Origin: Adiantum capillus-veneris
Lineage: Eukaryota > Streptophyta > Polypodiopsida > Polypodiales > Pteridaceae
DNA length: 64,000 nt
Assembly (NCBI GenBank): GCA_014529385.2
Contig: CM043970.1
Location: forward strand, 42,475,779-42,539,778
Direction of reading: 5' to 3'
Shown here: in pieces, positions 40,251 to 52,689 of the stretch
Position numbering within the stretch: position 1 is the stretch's first letter
How the letters are laid out: every line of letters starts with the position of its first letter
Translations under genes and position numbers: made by a program
Notes under the pieces: generated by a model
Database searches by the model: none
Seen by the model: the letters and a program-made list of their open reading frames with translations, nothing else
Told to the model about the DNA's origin: nothing

Positions 40251-42900
40251 TGTTTGATTGTAAAATGTTTTTGGTAAACCCAAGTATATATGTTCTTATC
40301 TAATGTGATTCTATAGAGCTATGAGGACAAACATCAGAAATGAGCCTCACACGTTGATAGCCGTTTTTCGGTTCTCCGTAACTGCCATAGTAAGCTACCT
40401 CACCCTATCAAATCACTCAAACATTTTGGTTATCACTACCATTTCACTGTATATAGGTGTGTGTGAGTTATGGGACTTTTCCCATATCTTCTTAAAAACC
40501 CTCAATTTTCTAGTCACTGGGCTAGTTGAGCCAAAAAAATAAAAAAAATAAAAATTTATAAGTATATTATGGCCCATTTGTGTGTAAATATTTCATTGTA
40601 TATAGGGCCTACATAAAAGGATTTTTCATAATTATTTTGGTATTTATTTAAATATTTCTACCTATGGTGTGTTATTTATGCTATGTACATTGACTCACCA
40701 TTACCATATTTTTTCTTACCATTTTGCATACTCTTTATTCCATATAAAAATAATTTCATGCAAGCTTCTCTTATTTTTGGTGTAACTCCATCCCAACAAA
40801 AATCCAAAAAAACTAGTTTTATTTATGTGTATATTTTTTCACTATTGTGATTTTTCCTTCCTACATCTATTCTCTTTTACTCTCATAAATTAGAACACCA
40901 AAAATATTCATCTTTTTATGGTAGACTTATAATGAGAGAGATTTATTTTGACCCCTTTATATTTTTTCCACCTATATTATTTATATTTGACATGTACATA
41001 TTTTTTTAGACCCCTAAATATTTGATTTTCTTAGTTGTACTATTCACTTATATCATGATCTCAACAATATCTTCTATTATAGACCTACCAAATAAGGTCA
41101 AGGGTATGTGGAATGCATGCATGCACCATGGGGAGCTCACTCTTGGAGGTATTCAAAAGAATCATCCAAAGAAGGACCTCGCAAGGACCTTGTGCAGTGG
41201 AAAAAACAGTCGGTTGTGGAAAAAACAGTCGGTTTTGCTACGAGCTGTGAGCTATGATTTTATTGGTAGACCCCAGTTTGCCATGCTATGCAGCCACACT
41301 CCCTCTTCCACTTTATCATTTTCCTCTTTCACACACACACACACACTCCTCCCTCTCCTTCCCACTCCCAAACCTGCAACTCCCATGTCCTAATTCACCC
41401 TTTTCACCATTGCCACATCTCTCACACTTCCATAGCCTTCATCCTCCATTTCTACACCCTATGTGTTCCCCTTTCTCTCTACATATATGTCCATATTACC
41501 ATACTCTCTTCAGCTTTGTAAAGAACTTCAAAAAATCAGAAAAAATCCAAGGATAACCTCTGCAAATGAAGGCTTTTATCATGAATTTTCCAAGGTTTGA
41601 AGATAACATAGCTTCATCGACACGCGCTACTTCGCCATGCTGACTGCTTCTTCTTCCGGTGCTGTAAAGAGGTGAATGTCAACTTCTCCAAAGCTTCAAC
41701 CTCTCTTTACAAGCTCATCCCTTCTCTAACTTTTCTCATCATATATCTCACCATTTGGTGAATGATTTTGTAAATATTTTTTAGTGATAATTACTAACTA
41801 CTAACCACTAACCTTATTGTAAAATGCACCCTCTACTAGAGTAGGCACTCCCAAATTATTCACTCAATCCCTCTCTCCTTTCATCCTCAATAATTCTCTT
41901 CCCTTGAGCCCACATCCATGTGACTCAAAGGACAAGAGAGACCCACCCTCATTAAAAATAGATAAAAATATGCATAATCTTTTATCCTTCAAATAAACTT
42001 GATTAGGCCTAATCCTAATTGGGGCTTCTAAAACCTATAAATAGAGCCCTTCTCTCCCTTGTAAATCATCACATGATCACACTACACCACACCATTCTCA
42101 ACACATAACACACCACTCTTCAAGCCTAGTTGTGTAGAGTGAGTGCATCGTGAGTGCTCTATTCCATCATTACACATAGGTGCATGGAGAATCTTGAAGT
42201 TAGTTATGCCATCTAGAGGAGTGGAGTGTATGCCATACTCTTCACCACACTTGTAGCCTACTCTTGTGCATAAATAAGATTTATAGTTTTGGGTGCAATT
42301 GTATGCTGCAACTACGACTCTTCTCTCCAAATTGACTTGATAAGTTGGCTCATCAGGTGGTTGAAGGTATATTGTCCTTGAAGTTTGTTGTGCCATTTCA
42401 TGCTTGGTGGTTTGAGGGCTTGTTGAATTGTTTGCCTAAAAGGTTAATTGTAAGAGGGTGCTCGGTGAGAGTGCTCCCGTGACCCTAAGACAATTTGTGT
42501 ATTGGCAACAAGGTCAAGTTTTGTGTTGTCTCTCTATTTCTCATCAAGCTTTGTGTGCATCTAGTCTTTAAGGATAAGACTGAGTTGCTCAAGTTGATTT
42601 GTGCTCTTTACCTCTCTCTGGCGTGGTGAATGTTTGTGTCTGGTGTGTGTGGCTATCTTGCATTCCCCTCTCTTTGTGCGTTTGAGTACAAGGAGATATC
42701 ACGTGCATCCTAGTTCGCATCTACAACTAGGTGGTGCCCCTTTTCTTGTTTGGTTTCTGGATGTGGGTTGTTGTTGTCTCTGATTGTGCTTGCCCCAGCC
42801 CCAATTGAGCAGCACGGGAGCCTCGAAGGGTGTTTAGAGGCCGCTCTTCTTGTTGCCCGCCCCGGACCTCCTCAACGTATAGGTAAAAATAGCAAATTTT
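40251..42900. other. AT-rich non-coding with one TATA site
   Basis: No gene recognised in 2.6 kb. 40500-41060 is very AT-rich. A 19-bp perfect tandem duplication (GTGGAAAAAACAGTCGGTT) lies at 41197-41234. A short AC run lies at 41331-41345. Around 42030-42120 there is a promoter-like arrangement (next entry). Confidence 0.4.
42036..42044 (+). promoter_or_regulatory. TATA box candidate
   Basis: CCTATAAATAGAGCCC is a near-consensus plant TATA element, with AATTGGGGC upstream and a pyrimidine-rich stretch about 30 bases downstream. No gene follows, so it is most likely the promoter of an unrecognised LTR or other repeat. Confidence 0.45.
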
Positions 42901-44589
42901 AGGCAAAAAAATAAGAAAAGCAAAGCAATCTGGCCAAAAAGATCAAGAATGACTCTACATAGTGGTTTACTTTATTTATTTTGACTTATTGGTATTTTTT
43001 GGGTTAATTTAGTTATTTTCTATTTATTTTTGTTGATGATCTAGAGAAAAACAAAGAAAAATAGAAAAATCAAGTGAGATGGAGATGGAATGACAAAAGA
43101 AAAATACAAGAGTGATCAGTAAGTCAAGGGCAACATATGGTGAAGTCTAGGTGCAATTATGGAAAAAGTTTCGAAAAGCCCGATCCGGTCAATTTTTGGA
43201 CGAAGCGATAAATTTCTTGAAAATGGGGCAACAGAGTCTAAATGGAGAAATTTTTGAGCCTAAAGTGAATTTCACAACAAGATAGGAGCACATGTCAAAT
43301 TTTGTGGCAAGTGGCCCGGGGACCCCCAATATAAGATATTTTGGGTCCCACTTACTACCTCATTTTCACTATTCACAATTAGAGATAGCTTGAGAGACCT
43401 AGAGCACGCGAACCTTCTATGGCTTCGTGCAACGTACACAGGACATAGACCGGTGCTAGACATGAAAGGTAGGCTCATTACCATGTACTCTACTTGTTCT
43501 ATGCTAACTTCAACGCGAAAAACCTACAAAAACGACAGTGGCATCGCAAGGAAGAGACAAAAACTGCATTGTAACCCGACAACCACTAACCCGATAGCTA
43601 CAAGACTTGATAGGGGGTTAGCCCTAGGCTAAGTGAGCACGTCTATGTCCCCCTATGCTAGTTTAGGTCAGCTAGAAAAACCCTAACTTCTCAGAGCTTG
43701 CAAAAGTCAATCTGAAACAAGTCGTCAGACTGGCACCAAACTTCATGAGTAGGTGCTTGTTGAGGTTGTCTACAAGCCCATGTAATTTCCTCCATGAAAC
43801 ACCAAAATTAGTTCAAAACATCGAGATTGGCTTCAAACATGCAAAGCGTCATTTGGGTCTCACGGCCAAACGGTGCGTCCTTTTGCCACCAAACTTCGCG
43901 GGCATCATCAACATACCATCAACAATCAAAATGTATGGTCAAACATCAAATAAAATTGTCTCCGACCATATCCTCACAAGAAGACGTATCCGTAAGGCCA
44001 AAGGCTACACCAAAGCCAGGGAAAGGTACCCTACTGCATCTACAAGCTTGGGTGATTGAGCTCAAGAAGAATCATCGCGGAAACTCATCTCCAAATGCGA
44101 GAATCCATTTCAAAGATTGGAATGCCAAACAGGGAGTTTCTATGCTAAAAATTTGAGTTCTTAAGTTGAAAACTAGCAATTAGGGCTCAGGGCACTGCCA
44201 CACATCTTCCCCATACATGAATTTTGCATCCTAGACATCATACATGTATGATGTCTGGCTGGTACTTTTACACATGAAAATGTCATTTTTTTCATACCAG
44301 CACCTTAACCATGCATCATATAACTCACCTACCAAGTCTCATGAAAATTGGACCACATCAAGCCACCAATTAGCTAAGAACCGCTAAGTTGAAGTCCTTG
44401 AGAAAAATTTGGAGCTATCCATAGGATAAAGTTGGTGCAACAGAAGGTAACATTGAAGCTCAAAGTTTGATCAGCCGCAAACGGCAAGCAACATTGCAAA
44501 GCAAGGCAGTGGCTTGAGCTCTCCTAGCTATGGTCGTAGAGGATCAGGGCGGAAAGATTGGGTCGAAGAGGGATGCAGATGGAGAGTTC
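42901..44589. other. non-coding, no gene recognised
   Basis: A 104-codon frame at 43745-44059 and others here have no recognisable domain. The phrase CACCAAACTTC(A/G) recurs (43734 and 43889) in similar surroundings, so part of this is internally repeated. A 24-bp perfect palindrome lies at 44233-44256. Confidence 0.4.
44233..44256. repeat. 24-bp perfect palindrome
   Basis: AGACATCATACA is followed directly by its own reverse complement. A 16-bp relative (GACATCATATGATGTC) lies at 50337-50352. Confidence 0.95.
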
Positions 44590-44690
44590 TGTGTGTGTGT
44601 GTGTGTGTGTGTGTGTAGGTCCATAGGCGCATGATAGATGGAGAGCTTGCATGACTTCGATGATAGCTCCGTGCCCTTCAATCTTAGTCC

Positions 44691-44761
<71 letters not shown>
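44590..44761. repeat. TG and CT microsatellites
   Basis: A TG run (44590-44616) and a CT run of about 34 units (44693-44761). Confidence 0.95.
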
Positions 44762-44762
<1 letters not shown>

Positions 44763-45171
44763 AATTGGCAGCTACACAACACATATCATGAAACCTAGCT
44801 CCATCTCGGCTCTCTACCACCGTCCACAACCCACCACTACACCCTCTCTTTCTCTCTTCCTCATATGCAAAGGATAATGGCACCCACACTCTCAGAGCCA
44901 CCACCTTTTCTATCTCTTTTGAGCACCCATGCGAAGGTCGATTAGCGACCTTCTCTCCTTCTCGTCACCATACTAGAGCACAAAGGGCCTTGCCCCTCTC
45001 CCACCATGCAGAAAACAACTCGCCCTTCTTTGCAGCACATGGATGAGCCTCTCAGGCTCAGACCCTTCATTGCCTATTCTTGCACCCGAGGCCTTCGCTC
45101 CAGACGAACATGAGAGAGACAGAGGTAGTGTGTGCGTAGACACCTTACATGCCTCATTGATCTCTCACATC

Positions 45172-45464
<293 letters not shown>

Positions 45465-45537
45465 GCTTGTATTTTAGCAAACTAGACTACAATTAATCAA
45501 GCACTAACTGCTGTGGGGGTGGCTTGTCTCAGAAATG

Positions 45538-45556
45538 TGCTTATACTATAGTTCTT
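45538..45556 (-). promoter_or_regulatory. TATA-like site upstream of the P450 exon
   Basis: Reverse-strand ACTATAGTATAAGC lies about 80 bases before the ATG at 45464. The fit to a TATA box is only moderate. Confidence 0.3.
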
Positions 45557-45585
45557 AGCAAGGGGTGGTGCACAACTACCTCAAT

Positions 45586-45587
<2 letters not shown>

Positions 45588-45677
<90 letters not shown>
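45588..45677. repeat. microsatellite (CT)41-(TG)5
   Basis: About 82 bp of CT followed by a short TG run. It is the third long CT tract within 1 kb. Confidence 0.97.
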
Positions 45678-47189
45678 ACAACTACTTACAGAAGCGGACA
45701 TTAACGAAGCTCTTCAGCGACGAGATCGATGCAATACTTTTTTGCAAAACGGCCTTTGCCAGGTATCCTTGGGCATACCATGATGATGATGATAATTTTA
45801 ATCACGATTTTAGGCTTTTAGTTTTAGTCTTTCAGTGTACTTCATTTTATTTTTGTACCCAGGCATTGGTTTAGATCCACAAGGATTGTATCAGTTTGGG
45901 CTCATAGGTAATTTTGGCCTTTTGACGACGATTAATATAACATTTCATTTCATTTCTCTCTCTCTTTCCCCCCTCTCCCCCTTCTCTTTTGGATGATGAT
46001 CGGTATCAATGATCAAACCAAACTGTAGGCCTTACCTTTGTATTCGATTGTCCACAACATCGCAAGTCGGTGACTTCTTGGCACCCACACACACACTCTC
46101 TTGTCAATTCGAAAAATATATGTGTACACACACACACACACACACACACATTTTGTGAGTGTCTCGTTAATGTGAAAACAGGCATCCCTACTTGATGGAT
46201 CCTTCTTCTTCTATTCAAGCTAATTAGACATTTACTTCGTCCTAATTTTGAATGACATGGCTATACCTCGTGTAGTCTGCGTTATCTGACTTTCAAGGCA
46301 TTATTTAACCTAGTTTAGGTAATGTGTACAAGTTGTAGACTCCCATACTGCCTACTACGAGTTTCAAAGAGAAGCTTAAGTATGTGGTTTTGCAAGGCAT
46401 TTTCTTGATGCACACAAAACCTAGATTATCTTACATAATTTTATGTCTAATTCAAAATTCATGTCATAAATGGGCGCTTCTAGGAAAGAGCAGCTAAGAT
46501 CCATTAATTTTGTGTTGTTTTTGTTGGACCAATCTACTAAATGTGGTGTGGCCTTTACATGCTATACATGACATATGCTCATGAAATACATTAGTCACTA
46601 CCCTTTAGAAAAATAAAACATAATTTTAATTTTACTTTTTTTAAAAAGGAATATTAAGCATTTTGGAGACAATAGTTTGCAATATCCAGAGGACTGCTTC
46701 ATTTATTCAAACAAAACAATCAACAATATATCAATTCCATCTCGCTTTCTAATTGATCCAAGGCTAATCATAGTAGACGTTTGTAAGTAATTAGTGTAAT
46801 TTTGTCTCTTACATTGAGCTATATGATCAAATCGGATTTGGTTCCTACATTTTATGTTTATTTGTGACTCTAGTTGATTTATGCAATTAAGTTAGAACTG
46901 TCGAGTTTTTCTCCCCATTAAGTTGTCTCACATTTCAGTTTCAACAAGGTTATGGATCAGTTTTTGTTTGTGTTCCACCTTAATTTATTTTGAACTTTGT
47001 GATTGTCACGTCAAGGTGCTAAGAATATACGTTCTAATTCTGCAATCTATTTGCTTCTAATTTTGTTGCGATGATCATCAGTGGTTTAAAAATTACTCAC
47101 ATATACAATCCACCTCACCAAGCACACACTCATCTCACACAAACCCTTGGTCACATTACCCAACACACTAGTTGAGACATTGTACATTG
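45678..47189. other. non-coding, AT-rich
   Basis: No gene recognised. An AC run lies at 46125-46150. Short frames carry no domain. Confidence 0.45.
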
Positions 47190-47450
47190 TTATGGCAAGG
47201 ATCTTATGGGTTGAGCTAAATTGGAATGGCAAAATTTCTACACATGTTAGAGCTCTTACATCTATAGAGGGCAAGACTCTCCGCTCCACACCTTGTTATG
47301 GAAAGTTATGGTTATTGACACGTGTATTAGAGTGCCTACGGCTTGTGAGGCAGGACTCTTTGCTTTGCAATAATGTTATGGGAATTTATGGATGTCGATA
47401 CATGTGTACTAGAGTGCCTACGCCTGGTAAGGCAAGGCTCTCCGTGGTTA
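47190..47450. repeat. degenerate tandem repeat, period about 80 bp
   Basis: Three related units each contain a phrase of the type ACATGTxxTAGAGTGCCTAC followed by GGCAAGACTCTCCG (at about 47240, 47318 and 47398) and GTTATGG(A/G)A. The 116-codon frame at 47147-47497 is read through these units and is not judged a gene. Confidence 0.75.
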
Positions 47451-47940
47451 CATTATATGTGGAATTGGCCCCCCACATTTGGTATGGATTGATATGAAAG
47501 GATATGATGAATTCGTATGGCAAGGTGGAAGGGTGACAGATGGTGGTCTATTTGAAACAACATTTCTGACCATGTTGCACTCTGCACTTATGCACACTTA
47601 CTTCATTTTATGCACTCCCATCACATCATACACATGTTACACATTTTTGCACTTTTAAATTGCTTGCTACTAATCATTGCTACTCTTTTGGTTTTCAGCT
47701 ACGCATTGTGCTATGCAGGCATGTACCTAGTGTCTTGTACCTTGCACTGGACCCACCAGTTATGTATTTTGCAACTGAGGACAGTTGCTTTCCCAACCTT
47801 GGAGTATGTTATGGATAAGAGAATTTAGGATTTGTACCCTGTTTACCTTGTAGACTAAGGTTGTGTAGTAGGCATTGATATAGCACATTGTATGTACATT
47901 TATTACTCAAGTGCTCATTACGAACTATGGCCATTTATGC
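47451..47940. other. non-coding, no gene recognised
   Basis: Short forward frames only (for example a 72-codon hydrophobic one at 47610-47828) without recognisable domains. Confidence 0.4.
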
Positions 47941-47942
47941 CC

Positions 47943-48014
47943 GGCCGGCCAATGTGTATTCTTTTTTAGCATTGAAGAATCTATAAATAAATGCGTGCAA
48001 GAGACTCTTGCACG
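47943..48014 (+). promoter_or_regulatory. CCAAT/TATA promoter-like site with palindrome at the expected start
   Basis: GGCCGGCCAAT (about 47943-47953) is followed 30 bases later by CTATAAATAAATG (TATA at 47982-47990) and by a 21-bp inverted repeat, CGTGCAAGAG-A-CTCTTGCACG (47994-48014), where a transcript would begin. A CT-rich leader and ATGCCC follow, but that frame closes at once. It lies just upstream of an X-type LTR and could be its U3. Confidence 0.5.
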
Positions 48015-48207
48015 GGGGGAGATTGCACCTAGTGCTCGTGTCTTTCTTCTCTCTTCTCCTCTCCTCTCTCTTACCATGCCCGTGTAGCACTCAGATCTAG
48101 GAGGTGCACCTACACGTGAAGTCGGCAGTTCATAGCGAACGTGGATGGTCGGATGCTTTTTTCTATGTTTGGGACACGCCGTTTGAGGCCATCGAGGCAT
48201 CGTGACG

Positions 48208-49189
48208 CAGAGCTAACAGGTGGATCTCCCATGTGGCATGCTCAAAAAATTTATTCGGCGAGTCCGGGCACACGGAGCACCGACCACATGCGAGACGGAT
48301 GATAGGAAAGTCCTTGGCTATAAGTTCAAAAAGGAAAAGGTTGACCCCTTAACTCGGTGGAATTTGCTCAAAAGCAAAAAGACTAAGATTCACAAAGCCT
48401 CCCAAAAAAAGAAATCTTTTCTTTCTTTGCCTTGGAAAAGGAAGAAAGGAGAGAAAAGGACCAGCGATTTTCGAAAAGAGGAGCAAGGTTTTATTTTCCC
48501 TTGGGGGCTTTGAAAAGGAAGAGGAGAAGGGGAGAAAAAGGAAAACGTTTCATGCGCTCGAGGATGGAAGCTAACATGGAAGGCAAATTGTCGTGAAGAG
48601 GTTCAGAGGAGCGAGAGCTTCATAGAAAAGAAAGCCAGCGAGGGTTGCCAAGAGGAAGTGGCTTCTGTCGAGGTGAAGCCAACGATGGAGTTTTTTGTCG
48701 AGGCATGTGTCGACGGAGTCGAGTGGTGAGGGAGATGTGTGTCCCTCTGTATGGATTGGTGATGGCCATGGCGCGACCTAGAGCAGGCCACATGAGTTTT
48801 GTACATGGTGTGTAAAGAAGCTGTCATTGCCGATTTTTTTGGTGTGGTCTTTTTCCCCTTCCCCCCTTTCTTCTTTACTCATCTCTAGGGTGTGTGGTGT
48901 CGGTGTGTGTGAGCGTGTATGTCCCCCCGGGCCCCCTGTGTGTGTGAGAGAGAAAGAAAGAGAGATGTCGACCTATGGAAGTGCGAGAAGCGGGCAAGAT
49001 CGGTGTGGTAGCTGTCTGAGGATTGTGCAAAGAGTGTGTGCGTTGGGCGAAGTGCAGGCGAGACCCTGCTAGTGTGAGTTGCTTTCTTTGAAGGTGTTTT
49101 TCGAGAGGATAGGGGTGCTGTGAATACCCTGGGCTATATAGGGGCCATTGCGTGTGTGTCGGATGTGTTCCCCATTCCCCCTCTCCAAC
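48208..49189 (+). mobile_element. second X-type LTR
   Basis: Colinear with 4490-5536 (see there). It ends CCCCCTCTCCA, directly followed by reverse-strand gypsy RNase H sequence, so the right edge is a clean element end. The TATA-like GGCTATATAGGGG lies at about 49130. It may be a solo LTR or the far LTR of element X; upstream sequence shows no X internal region. The 97-codon lysine-rich frame at 48220-48513 is not considered a gene. Confidence 0.5.
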
Positions 49190-50065
49190 GCCTTAAACTC
49201 TAAGCTTCAAAACACTTAGCAGATTCTTCACTTGAAAACACATTATTTTCAGCCTTGGATTATTACTTTTCCACACGCCAAGTACTTGCTTAACCACTAA
49301 AAAAGCATCACCTCTTACCCTCACACAATGGATACCAAGGTCAAGACAAACGTTGAGTCATTTCTCCAAAGTAGCATACTCAACTTCATTGTTTCTTTGT
49401 GCCATAAGATTCAAACTCCCCTTACTTACTGAAGTACCTTGAGGATCACCTTGAGGATCATAAATTACAACACCTCCTACAGTTTCACCATGCACTTTCT
49501 TGTAAGAGCCATAAAAAAAAAACAGATAGGCATTGTCTATGTCAAGAGGCTCCATGTGTTGCTTCTTCACCGTGTGTGTCCTTGATAAGAAGAGGGCTTT
49601 CCTTATAAAGAAGGAAATTAGCTAATGTAACCCTTGTATTCTCCTCAATAAGAAAAGAAAATTTGAATTCTTGTAGCTCCACAATCCACTTCATGAGCCT
49701 CTTTGACAAAGTAGGGCTATTCACTACTTGAGGCAGAAGATTGTAGCCAATGAAAAATGGGAATGGTTTGGGGAGAGGTAGTGCCTAAACCTTCTACATG
49801 CATAAATCACACTCACCATGATGAGCTCCACCTCAGAATAGTGTCTTTCCACCTCTAGCTTCACCTTGCTAACCCAATAGATAGGCTTCATGTAGTGGGA
49901 GTTGTTACCTCGTTGAAGAAGCATAGCCCCAATAGCATCCTCACCTACAGATGGATTCACATAAAAGTCCTTATCCCAATTAGGAGCTTGCATAGTAGAA
50001 AGAGAACCAAGAACCTCTTTGATACTTTGAAAAACTTTTTCACATCCATTTGTTTACTGAGATGA
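49190..50065 (-). pseudogene. Tat-like gypsy fragment: RT end, RNase H and aRNH
   Basis: On the reverse strand: NGCEKVFQSIKEVLGSL and APNWDKDFYVNPSVGEDAIG, SEVELIMVSVIYACRRFRHY (RNase H), WIVELQEFKFSFLIEE, then the second RNase H with FFFYGSYKKVHG (Asp of D-G-S replaced by Tyr), NNEVEYATLE and VRGDAFLVVKQVLG, which keeps the Asp lost in family I copy B. It stops at 49190 where the X-type LTR begins. Frames are broken by a small duplication (GDPQGDPQG) and stops. Confidence 0.85.
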
Positions 50066-50887
50066 GTTTTTGGATGGAATTCATTCACAAGCATCCCCAA
50101 GTCTCTAGCACTCATTTTAAGCACATCTACCAATTTTCATGCAAAAATGTGCTCAAAATCACAAGTTTTTTCTATTTTCTATTTCAAACACTCCGTCTTT
50201 TGCCTTTTGGGTGTCAAGAGTTGGTCAAAACTCTATTGACCAACTCTAGTCTCAGTGTGCTCTATGGGTAAAACACCCCTTTTGGACACTCTGGTGCAGT
50301 CAGGTTTTTCAAATTTGGTCTCCAGATGTCCCTTGAGACATCATATGATGTCCAAGTTTACAAAATTACAATATTTGTACATAGAACTCTTGCACATGCC
50401 CTCTTATATGTTCAACATCAATCACTCATGCAAAAATTCCACAGAGACCTGTTTATTGCATTGTTTCCTCAAAACCAAACTTTTTAGAGATTCTAAATGC
50501 AAACAAGCACTTCAACAACAAAATAAATCAATGATAAATAGTTATAGATCAGAATCAGATCACTTACCTAAAGCTACTCCTACATATCATATGGGTTGCA
50601 TCTATGAGTAGAAAACCGCTCCAATGCCACGCACGAACTAGCAAACGCTTTTATCACCTCACAAACCACTCAACCACCAAAAATTACTCTAATCTACATC
50701 TAATACTACAAATCCTAACTAAATCTACCTAGTCGTAGACCCTCGGCAAGACACATGCTTCCTGGCTATCCACTTGATCTCAAAATAACCTCTTTTGGAT
50801 CCACTTGAGAAAAATGCTTGCTTTAGCCAAAACTAAAGCAAGCAACCATCACACGAGTGTTATTAGGATTACCTACTCAATTCCTTG
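50066..50887 (-). other. LTR Z downstream flank, non-coding with hairpins
   Basis: No gene recognised. Two perfect hairpins with 12-bp arms: AGAGTTGGTCAA (50217-50228 with 50236-50247, 7-base loop) and TGCTTGCTTTAG (50815-50826 with 50833-50844, loop CCAAAA). A 16-bp palindrome lies at 50337-50352. It is probably the 5' internal region of the element that owns LTR Z, cut short before the RT fragment. Confidence 0.5.
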
Positions 50888-50908
50888 TGTCCCCGACAAC
50901 AACGCTAA
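50888..50908 (-). promoter_or_regulatory. LTR Z primer-binding site, Asp-tRNA type, decayed
   Basis: Reverse-strand TAGCGTTGTTGTCGGGGA directly follows the LTR. It matches TGGCGCCGTTGCCGGGGA, the Asp-tRNA primer site known from Athila-type plant gypsy elements, except for G-to-A and C-to-T transitions. Confidence 0.65.
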
Positions 50909-52555
50909 TGTTGCTGGATCAAATCAGAACACCTATAAAGTGTATGCAACCCAACCTAGGTCAACATAATGTCAATCGAGGACACAGATGACACAATAGG
51001 TGCATGAAGGCAATCTCTATAGCTTGTAGGCTGAGATCATCCCACACATACAACACTCTGGAAGGCTAACTAAACCACAATATAGAATCTCACTGCTCTC
51101 AACTACATCAGCAACCCACATACACACAAATGGAAGGAAACTCACCAAACCATACCCTAAATGTACAAAGCTTAAGGAACACCATCCCCTCACTAGGATA
51201 TGCCTGTCCCAAAGCCTCTACACTGAAAACCCTCACTCTAAACCCATCTGCAAAAATGCGTATAAAGACAAAGCCAAATTTCAAAAGTTTTTGAAACTAA
51301 AATCTATCAGTACCTATGCGTAGCTTATGTCGCCACTATTCTAATTACTACTTGCAAGCAAAACATAGACATTGGATGATATACCTACAACCGCAAATAG
51401 CTTGTAGATGTGCGAGCGCACATGCTTTGTCTTGCATGGAATGCTTGGCATTGTTGCATAGCTCTACTAGCCGAGGCTAGCACAATGGTGCATTTGAATC
51501 TTCAATACAATGGGCGAGCGGGGAGTAGCCCCAAGATGAAGCTCACGTTATCTCTCTTCCTCTCTCACACACACTCAATAGCAGTTTAAAACTTGATTAT
51601 GATAAAGGTCCTCTTTACAAAATGACCTAAAGTGTATGCTACACAACCTAGATCAACATAATGTCAATCAAGGACACAGATGATATGATAGGTGCACGGA
51701 GGCAATCTCTTTAGCTTGTCAAGTTGAGACCATCCCACGCATACAACACTCTAGAAGACTACCTAAGCCACAATCTAGAATCTCACTGCTCTCAACTATA
51801 CCACCAACCCACGTACACACAAATGGAAGAAAATCACCAAACCATACCAGAATCATACAAAACTTAAGGAACACCATCCCCTCACTAGGATACACCTGTC
51901 CCAAAGCCTCTACACTCAAAAACCTCACTCTAAACCCATCTACGAAAAACGCGTATGAAGACATAGCCGGATTTTAGAAGTGTCTGAAACTGAAATTTAT
52001 GAGTATCTATGTGAGCTTATGTCGCCACAATTTTGATGACTACTTGCAAGTAGAAAAAAAATATCGTTTGATTTACTTACAACAATTGCAAATAGCTCGT
52101 AGATGCGCAAGCATGTGTGCTCCATCTCACGTGGAATGCTTGGCGTTGTCCCGTGGCAAGAATAGCTCTTGCCAAGGCTAGCACAATGGTGTAGTTGAAT
52201 CTCCAATGCAATGAGTGAGAAAGGAGTAGCGCCAAGATGAAGCTCATGCTCTCTCTTTTCCTCTCTCACACACAATCGACAGCAGCTTAAAACTTGATTA
52301 TGATAAAAGTCCTCTTTACAAAATGACCTAGGGACCTTATATACTAAGGCTACCATAGGTTAAACCTAAAATAGAGTTGAATTGGTCAAATGGATTTGTA
52401 TTTACAATCCAGAAGTGCCATTGCACCTCGGCTTCTGCAACTAGACTAGCTAGTTATTACAAATGATGTTTATAATAATAATTTGCATCATTTCATAACT
52501 CTCAAAAAATAAGGCTTTATTGAGTTATGTTGTGTTGTTGACCCACCGATCAACA
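50909..52555 (-). mobile_element. LTR Z: 1.65-kb gypsy-type LTR with internal duplication
   Basis: The boundaries are TGTTG and CAACA, a perfect 5-bp inverted repeat, with a primer site at one side and a polypurine tract at the other. On the reverse strand: polyadenylation-like AATAAA (52516-52521), TATA box GTATATAAGG (52336-52345), then two tandem copies of a 0.7-kb unit (51629-52329, 50937-51628). The frames inside (such as 51997-52356) are not genes. Confidence 0.8.
50937..52329. repeat. 0.7-kb tandem duplication within LTR Z
   Basis: Units 50937-51628 and 51629-52329 are colinear through their length, for example AACATAATGTCAATC(G/A)AGGAC, ATCTCACTGCTCTCAACTA, ACACCATCCCCTCACTAGGAT and CTTGATTATGATAAA(G/A)GTCC, with scattered substitutions. 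The duplicated part is everything downstream of the TATA box on the reverse strand. Confidence 0.95.
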
Positions 52556-52572
52556 CTCCCCCCCTCCAAATT
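52556..52572 (-). promoter_or_regulatory. polypurine tract before LTR Z
   Basis: Reverse-strand AATTTGGAGGGGGGGAG abuts the LTR start TGTTGATCGG, as expected at the 3' end of a retroelement. Confidence 0.8.
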
Positions 52573-52689
52573 CATGCCGTCCCTGACATGACCTGGTTGT
52601 TGATGTCTGTGCGGTCTTTGTTGTCATTTTTCTTTCTTGTGCTCCATTGCTTGTACTTTTGTCAAACCACACAAGAACTATGATCCATG

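Noticed and set aside
43745-44156. Frames of 104 and 109 codons
   Set aside because: They overlap in different frames, have no domain, and lie in DNA with internal repeats.
47147-47497. 116-codon forward frame as a gene
   Set aside because: It is read through three degenerate copies of an 80-bp repeat. The protein text shows no family, so I treat it as repeat DNA.
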